This document shows, one piece after another, positions 31,579 through 43,200 of a DNA stretch of 64,000 bases. The stretch covers positions 3,250,476 through 3,314,475 of the forward strand of contig NC_134527.1 in assembly GCF_027942865.1 (NCBI RefSeq), written 5' to 3'. The number at the start of each line of letters is the position of its first letter. The stretch's first letter is position 1. The translations under genes were made by a program, and so were the position numbers. Source of the stretch: Odontesthes bonariensis. Taxonomy: Eukaryota; Chordata; Actinopteri; Atheriniformes; Atherinopsidae. Under the pieces are notes generated by a model. The model was not told where the DNA came from. It did not search any database and worked only from the letters and a program-made list of their open reading frames with translations.

Positions 31579-34101
31579 ATGGCGCAACAAGAAAAACTCT
31601 GCTGTTCAATCTGTTTGGACCTAATGAAGGATCCAGTAACTATTCCCTGTGGACACAGCTACTGCCTGGGCTGTATTAGCAGGTACTGGGGTGAGGAGGA
31701 TCGGAAGCAAAGCCCCGACTGTCCGCAGTGCAGACAGGCCTTCACCCCGAGGCCGGTCCTGGTTAGGAGCACGGTGCTGGCAGAGCTGGTGGAGGAACAG
31801 AAGAAGGCAGGACTGCAGGCTGCTCCAGCTGCTGCTCCAGCTGCTGCTCCAGCTGCTGCTCCAGCTGCTGCTCCAGCTGCTGCTCCAGCTGCTGCTCCAG
31901 CTGCTGCTCCAGCTGCTGATCCAGCTGCTGATCCAGCTGCTGATCCAGCTGCTGATCCAGCTGCTGATCCAGCTGCTGCAGAACCCGCAGATGTGGCCTG
32001 CGATTTCTGCACCGAAGGAAAGGTGAGAGCCGTCAAATCCTGCCTGCTGTGCCTGGTGTCCTACTGCCAGCAGCACCTGCAGCCTCACTACCACGTGGCT
32101 GCGCTGAAGAAGCACAAGCTGGTGGAGCCGTCCGCCACGCTCCAGGAGAGCGTCTGCTCGCGCCACAACGAGGTGATGAAGATCTTCTGCCGCACCGACC
32201 AGACGTGCATCTGCTACCTGTGCTCCATGGACGAGCACCGAGGCCACGACACCGTCTCTGCTGCGGCGCAAGTGAGCGAGACGCAGCGGGAGCTCCAGGC
32301 GAGTAGGGGTGGGCGGAAAAATCCATTCATGTACATATCGCGATTTTTAATGGGATGATTTTAAAAATCGATTTTTCTCCCCCGAATCGATTATATTACG
32401 TCATATCCATGTCCAGAAAAACTTCATCAATTCATTACATTAAGTTATGTTAAAGCTAGCCCACATTTGTGCTGTGTGGACATTTTAATTAATTTTGTAA
32501 CTGTGAACTTTAAAAAATGCTGTACATGTTAAAGGGACAGTTCGCCTCTTTTGACATGAAGCTGTATAACATCCCATATCAGCAACATCATTTATGAACA
32601 TCTTCTTACCCCCCGCTGCGTCCTGTGAGCAGAGTTCCAGCCTCGTTTTGGTGTGGATGAAGGTAGTCCGGCTAGTTGGCTGGGGTTTAAAAAATAAAGC
32701 CTTTTGTTTCTCAGAACAATATGCGTTCAACAGAGTAATACATTTGCATCACAAAATGGTTCTCCAGGAAAAAGTCAGACCTCACAATCGCTTGGAACTA
32801 TTTTCTCTGTTCATAAATGATGCTGCTGATATGGGATGTCATACAGCTTTATGTCAAAAGGCGAACTATCCCTTTAAGTAGCTCTTTTTGTCTGAGTTGA
32901 AATAAATGTCAGCTGCTGGACTGACTGAAACGGACTGATGTGCATCGTTTCTGGGAACGACATTCATTCTCGAAGTGTACGATTCAACTTGTTTGTTTTT
33001 TTTTAAGGAGGAAGAAAATTGCATTTACTGATACAAATCGAATCGTGACCGAAGCATATCGTCCCACCCCTACAGGCGAGCCGGGCGAGAATCCAGCAGA
33101 GAATCCGGGAGAGCGAGACGGGTGTGGAGACGCTGCGGCGGGAGGTGGAGGCCATCAACCAGTCGGCCGACGAGATCCTCACAGACGTGAGGCAGCGGAT
33201 CAGATCCCGTCAGCAGACTGAGGTGGCCGGTGTGGATGAGGCCAGAAAGCGGCTGGAGCAGGAGATCACCGAGCTGAGGAGGAGGAACGTGGAGCTGGAG
33301 CGGCTCTCGCAGACAGAGGACCACGTGCACTTACTGCACGGCTTCCGGCTGCTGTCGCGTCCCGGCCGGGCGCCAGAGTCCCCCGACACCGGCGCTGCTT
33401 CTCTGAGGTTCGCTGAAGACGCCAAGGCGGCCGTTTCCGAGGCCACGGGTCACCTGCAGGGCATTCTCAGCGAGGAATGGACCAAAACCTCCCTGACTGT
33501 ACCTGAAGGGAACGTTCTGCTTCCAAAAGCAGAACCCGAGACCAGAGAGGAATTTCTAAAATATGCGTGTCCCATCGAGTTAGATGCACGCACTGCACAC
33601 ACGTATATCAGGATTCAGGATGGCTTTAAAGTAGTATGGTGTCGCTATAAACGTGAAGGTCCTGATCACCCAGACCAATTCCTTGACTGGTGTCAGGTTT
33701 TGTGTCGAAAAAGCTTCGCTGGACGCTGTTACTGGGAGGTGGAGTGGTCAGAAAGTGTTTTCATAGCAGCCGCATACAATAGCATAAGCACAACAGGCAG
33801 AGAAAGTGTCTTTGGAAACAATGATAAGTCTTGGGCATTACAGTGTTTCAATGATGGTGGTTATGAATTCAGACATAACAACATCAGAACCTCCATCTCA
33901 GGTCCTCAGTCCTCCAGAATAGGAGTGTACCTGGACCACAGAGCAGGTGTTCTGTCCTTCTACAGCGTCTCCGACACCATGACTCTGCTCCACAGAGTGC
34001 AGACCACCTTCACTCAGCCGCTCTGTCCTGGAGTTGGTTTGTATCTATATAAATCCACCGCTGAGTTCTCTTCTACACCAAAGAAAACAGGAGATGACTA
34101 A
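31579..34101 (+). CDS. TRIM16/TRIM25-like E3 ubiquitin ligase, right copy
   Basis: Predicted exons 31579-32298 (240 codons) and 33076-34101 (342 codons with stop) give 581 residues if the hAT at 32304-33072 is removed as a GC-AG intron (donor gc at 32299-32300, acceptor ag at 33074-33075). Domains are RING (CSICLDLMKDPV to CPQCRQAF), a long Ala-Pro/Ala-Asp linker, B-boxes (CDFCTEGKVRAVKSCLLC; CSRHNEVMKIFCRTDQTCICYLC), a coiled coil and PRY-SPRY. It lacks seven codons of the left copy's coiled coil (AVGRSEQ). RING and B-boxes are nearly identical to the left copy, while the first SPRY loops differ strongly (FHYNNSEVLSHPDK against WCRYKREGPDHPDQ). Unspliced, the protein stops at 32358 after a transposon-encoded tail. 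I cannot prove expression. Confidence 0.85.
31821..31980 (+). repeat. Coding Ala-Pro/Ala-Asp minisatellite in TRIM, right copy
   Basis: 12-bp units GCTGCTCCAGCT (AAPA) followed by GCTGATCCAGCT (ADPA) units in the RING to B-box linker. It has a run of five Asp variants where the left copy has a different mix. Confidence 0.88.
32304..33072 (+). mobile_element. hAT element forming the putative intron, right copy
   Basis: TAGGGGTGGGCGGAAAAATC to CATATCGTCCCACCCCTA, with duplications CAGGCGAG at 32296-32303 and 33073-33080. The donor is CAG|GCGAGT, its final T being the first base of the element. The acceptor is CCCACCCCTACAG|G. A TTAA MITE (32533-32873) sits inside, at the site occupied by other elements in the left copy. 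Confidence 0.93.
32533..32873. mobile_element. TTAA MITE nested in the right hAT
   Basis: AGGGACAGTTCGCCTC to GGCGAACTATCCCT, flanked by TTAA (32529-32532 and 32874-32877). Same family as 12062-12401. Confidence 0.92.
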
Positions 34102-34672
34102 AATGTGTGAGCAGTCAGAGCAGGATGTCAGACTGACTGACGATCCCTACATGTTTTTATGTGTACTGTTTCCCGTGCTGTCCTTTTTATTCAAGCTTTG
34201 GTTTTCATTTTCATTTTCATTCATTTTTTTTTTTTTTTTTGACACAGTAACTATTGTTTTTCTGGAGTTCAAAGCTAATCCACAACTTCAAAACGATTCC
34301 ATTTTTTAAACATATTTGTCTGATTTACAGACGTTAAGCTGATTTCCCCTGAATGTTTTCAGGTTTTTCTACCAGATTTCACTGCTTCATCATAGTTTCT
34401 GTTAAATACATAAGGCGGTGTAAGATGTCACGCAATGTTTTTCATCCGAGCTCTGATGACCGGGTGATTTTTATTGTATCCTTTATTGTAACCTTGGAGT
34501 TAAAAATGTCGCTTTATTCATATAACTGTAAGTACTCATTAAACTTTTGCTGAAAGAAATGAGTTTGAGCACTTTTTTTCTCTTCCAAAAAAGCAGTTTA
34601 ATTTTGTGATTTGAATTATTAAAACAAAATTTAGTTCATCAATTAAATTTTTTTTTTTTTTTTTCCAAACTA

Positions 34673-35262
34673 CCGTATTTACCGGAGAAAAAAAAAATAA
34701 AATCGCATTTATTTCATAAAATTTCTCTGTGGCACTTCGGCCCATAGGGATGTCAAACGTGAGGGGGAGCTCGTCCGTGTTGATAATATGATCCCGTGAC
34801 ATGTGTTCAGTTACCTGCTTTTCAATGAACTCACGGAAACTGTCGACCTCGGCCTGGATCTCTGCCGGCAGTTTCTGACACACCCGTTCCCGCCTGCAAA
34901 GTTATTTATATTCGTCTCCTTTGGAAGTACGAGGGCGTGGAGACGTAACTGCACCGCTGACAAGCCTCTCCATGCAGTACGTTGTTCTATCACCCATCTG
35001 TGGACTCGTCCATCCACCTCCGGCCATCTTGCTTTCAGCCTGCGATTAGCTTTCTTTGTTAGCATAAAGTTGCCACAACCTCGTGTCCTCTCCTCGCTGT
35101 AGATAGCAATGTTTACTCCTTTTTTCATGTCAGTCAGCATGAATGGACATTTAAAACCACGTTAAATTAAAAGTATTTTGATATATTAGTCGCACCCGAC
35201 TATAAGTCGCAGGAGCAGCGAAACTATGAATAAAAGTGCGACTTATACTCCGGAAAATACGG
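34673..35262 (-). pseudogene. pogo/Tigger transposon, internally deleted
   Basis: Ends CCGTATTTACCGGAG and CTCCGGAAAATACGG lie between TA dinucleotides (34671-34672 and 35263-35264). The minus strand keeps the CENP-B-type DNA-binding part (ARWPEVDGRVHRWVIEQR) and the start of the DDE domain (HIINTDELPLTFDIP). The frame then breaks and the rest is deleted. Confidence 0.9.
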
Positions 35263-35735
35263 TAGAGAACTATCTGCATAACTATGTTCGGCACTGTGCT
35301 CTGATCTGAAGCTCACTGAAAATATTAGAGGGCAGAAATTCCTCCTTAGAAAAAGAAAACAAAAGTAGGAGCTCTAATGGACAGCGGAGTGGAAGAAACT
35401 ACCAGATTAGATGTTAAAGAACCGTGCCAGTAACAGATTTTTTTTTTAAATGTTTGTCTCACAATATGGAACATAGTTTTAATTCTTCTTATTCCAGAAC
35501 CTCGTTTGCATCATTTTCTCTAACTTCAGTGTAATTTCTCAGAGTTAAAATGATGCAAAACTTTCTGCATTTTGAGCATTTGACGGCGATCAAACTAGAA
35601 ATTTGTTCCTCCACGAGTCCGGCAACTCTCTGCACACAGGTTGTGGCTTACACGAATTAAAGTTTTACACTTCTGTACACAGTTTCATCCTTAACACGAT
35701 AAGGATGCAGGATCTCATTCACCCGTAATATCAGT
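35263..35735. other. Intergenic, nothing recognised
   Basis: No similarity or repeat structure seen apart from short A/T runs. Confidence 0.5.
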
Positions 35736-35750
35736 AAAAGGCCTGTCGTG

Positions 35751-36900
35751 CTAACCGCTACCACATATTCTGTGATTGTCCCAAGGTAAAAGTCTTCTGG
35801 AGGGATGTCCAGTCTTCTTTAAGCACAGTCTTTAACACTCAAATACCCCTGAGTTTTGATGCCCTATACCTGGGTCACGTTCCTTTTTTTTAAATGTAGG
35901 AGAGATAAAGCTGCTACTAATACTCTTGGTGGCAAGTAAGAAAACAATTACCAGAAGCTGGTTATGCCCGACTCAGCCTACCTTAGATGACTGGTTTGGA
36001 ATTACTCTGGAGATATTTAGGATGGAAAAATTGACCTACCAAATAAGACTCCGAAAGGACAAATTTTCATCAAATCTGGAACAACTGGATTTCATTCATA
36101 GCCCCCACGAGAGCAGACTTCATTTGATCTCACTGGTAATACTGCTTTGTGATTTACTCATTTTATCTGTGACTGATTATCGATGTTTATCTCTAAGACA
36201 GCAGCGGCGGGGAACCCCTCCCCCAGGTTTTCTGTACATAGTTTTGTAACTGTTCCTCCTTCCATTAAGTTATATCAGAATTCTCTATAAGTGAACTTGT
36301 GAGCCTCCTCTGGCTCTACTTATTTTGAGCAATTTATCAACACGGGCTTTAAACGGTTAACCGTGTTTCCACCGATGCTACTCCTGTGCAGTTCTCTATG
36401 TTATCATAGGAGAATGGGTTCTGCAAGGGACAATCAAAGTCTGACGACATCACACGATTTTCACCGCCTGGCCACGCCCACACCGTTCAGAGATTGGAAA
36501 GGTTTCTCCATGATCCCCCCCCCCCCATGTCTTAAGAGTAACCTGGCCAAGTTTGAAGTCTGTAGCATTAAATCTGTAGGACAAGTTCGATCTTATGCAA
36601 GGCGTGGAATCGGTCAAAAATGGCACCAAAACTCACTTTCCATCCAAAATGGCCGCCTTCCTGTGGACGTGGGACCATGGCGGCAAGAGGCTTTTTTGTG
36701 CGTCTGGGCATGATGAATGAGTGTACCAAATTTCGTCGCCCCACGTGAAACTAACCCCAATGCGGGGGCCATTTTTAAGCATCGTAGGGGGCGCTACAGA
36801 GTCACTGAGCGACTCCCAAAAATATGAAGTTTAGATTCTTTCATGTCGTCGACTTTTCGAGCACCTTTTGCAAAGAATAATAATAAACCTTACAGATACA
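35751..36900 (+). mobile_element. Tx1/L1-like retroposon with 15-bp duplication
   Basis: Perfect flanks AAAAGGCCTGTCGTG (35736-35750 and 36901-36915) bracket the insert. The left part encodes ASKKTITRSWLCPTQPTLDD and EKLTYQIRLRKDKFSSN, the C-terminal region of Tx1/L1 ORF2. The right part (about 36560-36900) contains a dispersed fish repeat with GGGGGCGCTACAGAGTCACT and ends AATAATAATAAACCTTACAG. The two halves may be one element or two nested ones. Confidence 0.75.
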
Positions 36901-37008
36901 AAAAGGCCTGTCGTGTCTCCACCTGGTCGCAGCTTCTGTTCCTCCACCTGCTGAAGGTCCTCAAAAAGAAGCAGACTTGAGGCACATGCCTTTGAAAAAG
37001 GACTGTGT

Positions 37009-37014
37009 TTTATT
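37009..37014 (-). terminator. txnl1: TXNL1 polyadenylation signal
   Basis: An AATAAA on the minus strand, 230 bases past the TXNL1 stop codon, is the first canonical signal downstream. The 3' UTR would span about 36990-37243 and includes a CA repeat (plus-strand TG run at about 37111-37134). Confidence 0.6.
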
Positions 37015-37243
37015 TACAGGGCTTTCATCAGAATTACAATATAAACGATTTATAGACCGAGTCTCCAGAGATGAGATTTCATTCAGAGCACGAGGAGGAT
37101 CGCAGGAGGTTGTGTGTGTGTGTGTGTGTGTGTGTTTCTTTTCCGACAGCTTCCCATGTGGCAGCTCTGGAGGAGGGAAAGTCCTTTGGGTTTATCTGCA
37201 GCATCCTCCTCTCCTCAGCCTCCCTTCCCCTTCGTCCTGCCGC

Positions 37244-40200
37244 TCAGTGGCTCTCGCCTTTCTTTCCAACGACCTGCGGAGCGACAAAGGAAAAGGAAAC
37301 GGTCGGTGGGTGAGTGCGTCTCACTCTCAGACGCACCTGAACAAACTGCAGCTGCTTCGTACCCTCTTGAAGTCGTTCATGTTGGTGGCCTGGACGGGAG
37401 TGCCTATGAATGTCAGGTAGTTGATTTTTGTCGTCTCCTCGTCCCCTTGGTTTGACTTGACAAACAACTGGTGGGATGAAAAGAAATCGTGCAGTTAACA
37501 GAGTGGAAATCATCTCTAATGAGATGGTTAGAGCACAGCCACACCTTTCAGGCTGTTTTATTCAGGCTTTGGAAAAGTTTGACCATTAAAGGAGAATTCC
37601 GGCCATTTTACAAACATATCCCATCTGTTGGAGACCCAGGAAAGTTGGCCAAAGGGAAAAACGCGAGAAATTTTCATGCCCGCTGCGCAAAGTTGTCCAA
37701 TTGCGCTGATTTCCATGAAAGCGGGCTCTATCGGGCAAGCTCTTAACCTTTCCTGAGGCTCTTAACGTGTATCAAACTCGTCAAACTCTTCCATTCCAAC
37801 ATCAGAATCTGACGAACTATCCATCTCGAAATTTCTTCCAATAAAATCCAGAGGGTTCTTATCTCCCGCAGCTTAATAATGGGTGAAGGTGCGCTCCTTC
37901 GAGCAGTCATGTGACACGTCATGACATCACGGCGAAAATGGGTGTTGAAACGAGTCAGCTGTTCGATAGGAAACAATAACAAACATCGGTTCCCGAGGGT
38001 CGTTTTTGGTGGACAAAAAGACAATTTTGGAATACTATAGTGTATGACTTCGGCGATCGATTAATTTGTGCGCACGCCTGTGGAACACGGAAGCTGAGAA
38101 AGGTCAGTGCGCTGTTTTTGAAATCTCAAAATGTATCATGTCTGTGCTAGCTAACGGTACGGTTAGCCCCTGGGTTGAATTGTATTGCTACTGACACCAC
38201 GGCCAATTCGGTAAAAAGTATTTTGATACACGTTAAGAGCCTCAGGAAAGGTTGAACGCTTGCCCGATAGAGCCTGCTTTCATGGAAATCAGCGTAATTG
38301 GACAACTTTGCGCAGCGGGCATGAAAATTTCTCGCGTTTTTCCCTTTGGCCAACTTCCCTGGGTCTCCAACAGATGGGATATGTTTGTAAAATGGCCGGA
38401 ATTCTCCTTTAAATCCTTTGATGAACCACTGTTGGTGCCATCAGCTGAGGTTAGCTTAGCCGCGGTAGCTAGTTTCCTCTAATAACACATGATGGGTTGG
38501 ACCCATTATCAGAGGTGGGTAGCAACAAGTTACATTTACTTGAGTAAGTTTTTGAAAACATTATACTTCTAGGAGTAGTTTTAAATCTCTATACTTTTTA
38601 CTTTGACTTGAGTAGATGTGTGCAGCAGAAACTGTCCTCTTACTCCGCTACATTAGGCTACAATGAGCTGGTTACTTTTCTTCTTACCTCTTTGGTATTC
38701 TACACTAATGAGCCTAATTTCTATACATTTCTAATCGAATATGGCATCTCATCTCAGATGCGCTTCCATTTCCTCACCGTGACACTCTGCACGTTCTGAA
38801 ACTTGACGTAACGCAGAGGAATCAGACAGTCGTCTTTGTAGTCCTCCTCCGACAGCTCCAGAGTCTGAGTGGCTTCACTCCGCTCGGCGTCATCGAAACT
38901 CATCGACCGAGGAAGATTGATGAAGATCTTCACCACCTTGGGGGCTTGGGCTGACCCAGAGAGGAAATCAGAGTCAGTATTTCTCCAGAGGACAGACTGA
39001 GATTACTGTCAGCAGCAGAACTAAACTCACCAAAGTCTGAGGACTGGAGTTTCATAGAGAAGAGCTTCACCGGTTGGTTGAAGGCCATAGTTATCAGTAA
39101 CTGGGGAAAGAGTCAAAACAAATGAATGCTGGCAAATCACAGACCAGCAGCCGGGGGGGTTGTGCAATCTGCCAGCTTGTACCTGTTCATCGCAGTCAGA
39201 CTCCATGTAGGAGGAGTCCTTCGTTAAACAGCTGTCGAAGCCACATTCGTCGCTCTCGTTGAGGCACTCGCAGCCGGCTTTGTTGACGAAAGGCATGAGG
39301 TCCATCTGAAACAGAGAGGAGGGGACACGCTGAAGAAACCGGGCTTTCCATGAGAGAAGGAAGGCGTGGAGAGCAACAACCAGCCTCTGCTTGTATCGTA
39401 CGAAATGTTAAAGGGATAGTTCGCCTCTTTTGACATGAAGCTGTATAAAAATCCCATATCAGCAACATAATTTATGAACATCTTCTTACCCCCTGCTGCG
39501 TCCTGTGAGCCGAGTTCCAGCCTCGTTTTGACGAAAGTAGTTCCGGCTAGTTGGCTGGGGTTTAGAAAATAAAGCGTTTGGCTTCTCAAAACAATATGCG
39601 TTCAACAGAGTAATACATTTGCATCACAAAATCGTTCTCCAGGAAAAAGTCAGACCTTTCCTTTCCTTCTCTTCTCTTTTCTTTTCCTTTCCTTTCCTTC
39701 TCTTTCCTTGTTTCCTCTCCTTTCGTGTCCTTTTCTTTCCTTCTCTTTTCCTTTCATTTCCTTTCCTTTATGTGCTGTGTAGACCGTGCAGACTGAAGTG
39801 CAGGCCGAGCAGCAAACACGGTAACAGGCTCGGCTGTCGGCAGCAGGCAGTGATACGAAGGGAGAGAAAATAGGACCAAGAGATTGTGAGGTCTGACTTT
39901 TTCCTGGAGAACCATTTTGTGATGCAAATGTATTACTCTGTTGAACGCATATTGTTTTGAGAAGCAAGACGCTTTATTTTTTAAACCCCAGCCAACTAGC
40001 CGGACTACCTTCATCAACACCAAAACGAGGCTGGAACTCTGCTCACAGGACGCAGCAGGGGGTAAGAAGATGTTCATAAATGATGTTGCTGATATGGGAT
40101 GTTTAATCTAATTAATCACATGATTTCCCTGATTAATCGCATTTGTACACAGAATCCAAAAATGAATCCAAAAGTAGTGTATAGCCTTTAGCATTTAGCT

Positions 40201-43200
40201 TTATTTTAAATGTGCTGCCATATGAATGAAAGTGCCATAACATTTGTTGTGCAAACACACTTTTAACATCAGCATCTTTCTGTAGTTTTTATGTAGAAGC
40301 CTCGCTCCACTGTCTGTTTCCTTGAATGACTTGCTGCTATTTTAGACTGGAACTACTACTTTTCCATCCCTAGATGGAATGCACTGCCTGCTGCCGCTTG
40401 CCGACAGCCGCACCTGTTACAGTGTTTGCTGCTCGGTCTGCACAGCAGGCAGTGATACGAAGGGAGAGAAAATAGGGCCAAGCGATTGTGAGGTCTGACT
40501 TTTTCTGGCGGGACGATTTTGTGATGCAAATGTATTACTCTGTTGAACGCATATTGTTTTGAGAAGCAAGACGCTTTATTTTTTAAACCCCAGCCAACTA
40601 GCCGGACTACCTTCATCAACACCAAAACGAGGCTGGAACTCTGCTCACAGGACGCAGCAGGGGGTAAGAAGATGTTCATAAATGATGTTGCTGATATGGG
40701 ATGTCATACAGCTTCATGTCAAAAGAGGCGAACTGTCCCTTTAATGATGAGAGAAACTTGACTGAGTGACAGATTAATCGTGTTGTGTGAGCACCGTGTC
40801 TTCTGTAAGTTTTTCACTCTGTTATATGTTTATTAAGTGAAAGCACAGTTCTGGTGACGGCTTTTCCTTTAACTGCTTAGTTGTACGGACTTAATTCAGA
40901 CCAGATTTTCTCCACAGTTGCAGTTCACAGCAGGAGCGGCGCTCCCACAACAGGTAACACTAAGTCTTTAATCCACAGAGAGGCAGGACACGATGCAGAA
41001 GCTGTTTTCTTTAGGGCTCGGTGGGGTTTCATGATGCCAACACAACATTTACTGCGTATCATGGCCGAGTGAAACTAACATGCAGGTCAACAGCAGAGAG
41101 AATGAGGATTAGAGAGGAACACCGTGCACTCACATATCCCTTTGGGATGTCTGAGTCCTCGCTGTTTCCCGGGTCGTTCTCTGTGTGCTGTTTGATCTTC
41201 TCCTCCAGACCCGCAGAGTCGGCCCCCTGATACTGATCCACCCGAACCCGGTTCCTGAAGAACAAGAACGTCGGTGTGGCTGAGATGTTGTTGGCTGCCG
41301 CCGTCGCCTGAAACAAAGAAGCAAAAAGGCTTTCTTTTAACTGGCTTTACGTCGCCGCTCGTCTCTCTTTTATCCCAACTTTTGGGTGACAATCCTATCA
41401 TTAAAGGGACACTACGTAATAAATTAAGTCATTTATTAGCTCAAATCAACATATTCATTCATAAATTATCCATGTCCTTCTGGTCTGTGAAAAACAACGA
41501 AGTGCCGAGAGGGACATAAAGCACTTCGAATCGCGTTTTCCCCGCCAGGCCTGCAAGCGGAAATGACGTCATTTTGACGTTATGTCCGCCAAATGGCTTA
41601 TTACTGGCGCTAATGGTAAATAGATTTTATATGGTAAATTATCCCACTAATAATGCATTGATTGTTACCAAACTTCTGCCGTAGTACACATAGGCTCTTA
41701 ACTCACAAAACGAGGCATTAGAAAGTTTGTAAGTTTACCGGGAGTTTATTTAAAAGAACATTTTCCAGATAGCAACTACACACTGCTGCTAACGCTAACG
41801 CTGCTAACGCTCACGAAACACAAGATATACCCAATACTGCATTTACTTTCATAACTACAACATGTTGTCCTGTAGCTTAATGAAGTGATTTGTTCTGAAA
41901 TCGCCGCCGTTCACTGAGGAAATCATGTTATGAAGCCGCCACTAACAGCCAGGCTTCCGAGCCGAGGGCTGCCCGGCTTCAGGAGAGTCAAGTTTTTTCT
42001 ACAATTCTAGGTCATCATTGGCTAAATCGACAAAAACTCATCACTTCCGAGGCTGCTCGGCGTCTCTGGGGGTAGATTAGACGTGGGCGTGTCAATATGA
42101 GGGGCTGTGTCGTGATGATTGGAGTTAGTGTTTGTCCATCATGAGAGTGAAAGTGCTGTCGGAGTTTCACTCCTTTCCCATCGTTTCCATTTCCATCCTC
42201 ACACACATACACTTTTGTAAATATTACACTGTAAATAAGAAACACATCCTTGTTGTTTAGAAGTTTTGTCAATCATATTCCTGTTGTGCATTTGTTTGTC
42301 GTGTTAGCTAGTAGTTTTGTCACAATGGCGGCTATGCTCGCAGCTAAGCAGTTAGCAACACCAAATGTAGTTGTCATGCTTTTAGCCAACCGTAATATGG
42401 GCTTCCCCTGTTTTAAAAGTCAGCAGCCGCCACTGGTCAACTTATGTTATCTGACATCTGTATTTATAGTGCTGTTGTATGTGTGTTATGTAATCCTTTG
42501 TACTGTGTGTCTTGATGTCTTTTTGTTTGTATGGACCTTGAGTCTGAAGCTATAGCTTCTTGAATCTTGACACATACCGCTTGCCGTAGTTCAAGAAGTT
42601 GCAACGCACGTTTGAAAACGCGAGGCGCTAGAGAGCAAATTCATTTGACTTTGCAAAATAAAATTGCACCACTAGATGGGGGAAGAAATTACAAAGCGTC
42701 CCTTTAATAATACTACTAATAATAAAACAATCGTGCCTTAAAACCGGGGGAAACAAACGGTGCATCTTGAATAACCCAAAGTATATTGCTACAAGCTCAC
42801 GGCACGATAACAGGAAAACCAAAAAGGTAAACATGTGTCTGACGCAGGAGTTCAGATTTACCTGACAGACATGAACATCGACTTCGAGGAAGACGACCTG
42901 TGGATACTTATTGCTGAACGCGTTGAAAGCCGGAGCTATTCTGACGCAGGGCCGACACCTGAGGAGGCAGAAGAGAGAATGTCAGCCACGTTCTTCAAAT
43001 TTCTACTATTCCTGTCATACGTGGCAGTAACAACAGCAATGGTGACGATGTGAATAAATATTTTCTGGTGGCAAATATATTTTATTATACTCTTTGGGAA
43101 GACAGAATATATTCTGGGTTTTATTTATAAATCAAGGATATTTTAGGCATTTTTCTACAGACATTTCTTGCAGCTCACATTATGAATACACACACATTTA

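Larger units (their letters stand above)
31421..34650 (+). repeat. Inverted duplication, right arm
   Basis: Matches the reverse complement of 17590-26624, from GATCTGCTTCAAAATGCC on the 5' side to near AACAAAATTTAGTTCATC. It lacks the Harbinger and LINE insertions of the left arm and so keeps their empty sites. A short spacer, now about 4.8 kb of transposons, separates the arms. Confidence 0.88.

Noticed and set aside
31621-32326. Minus-strand frame of 216 codons
   Set aside because: Antisense shadow of the right TRIM exon and its repeat.
42250-42555. 101-codon hydrophobic frame
   Set aside because: Lies in a TTAA element in a TXNL1 intron; no similarity and no splice or start support.
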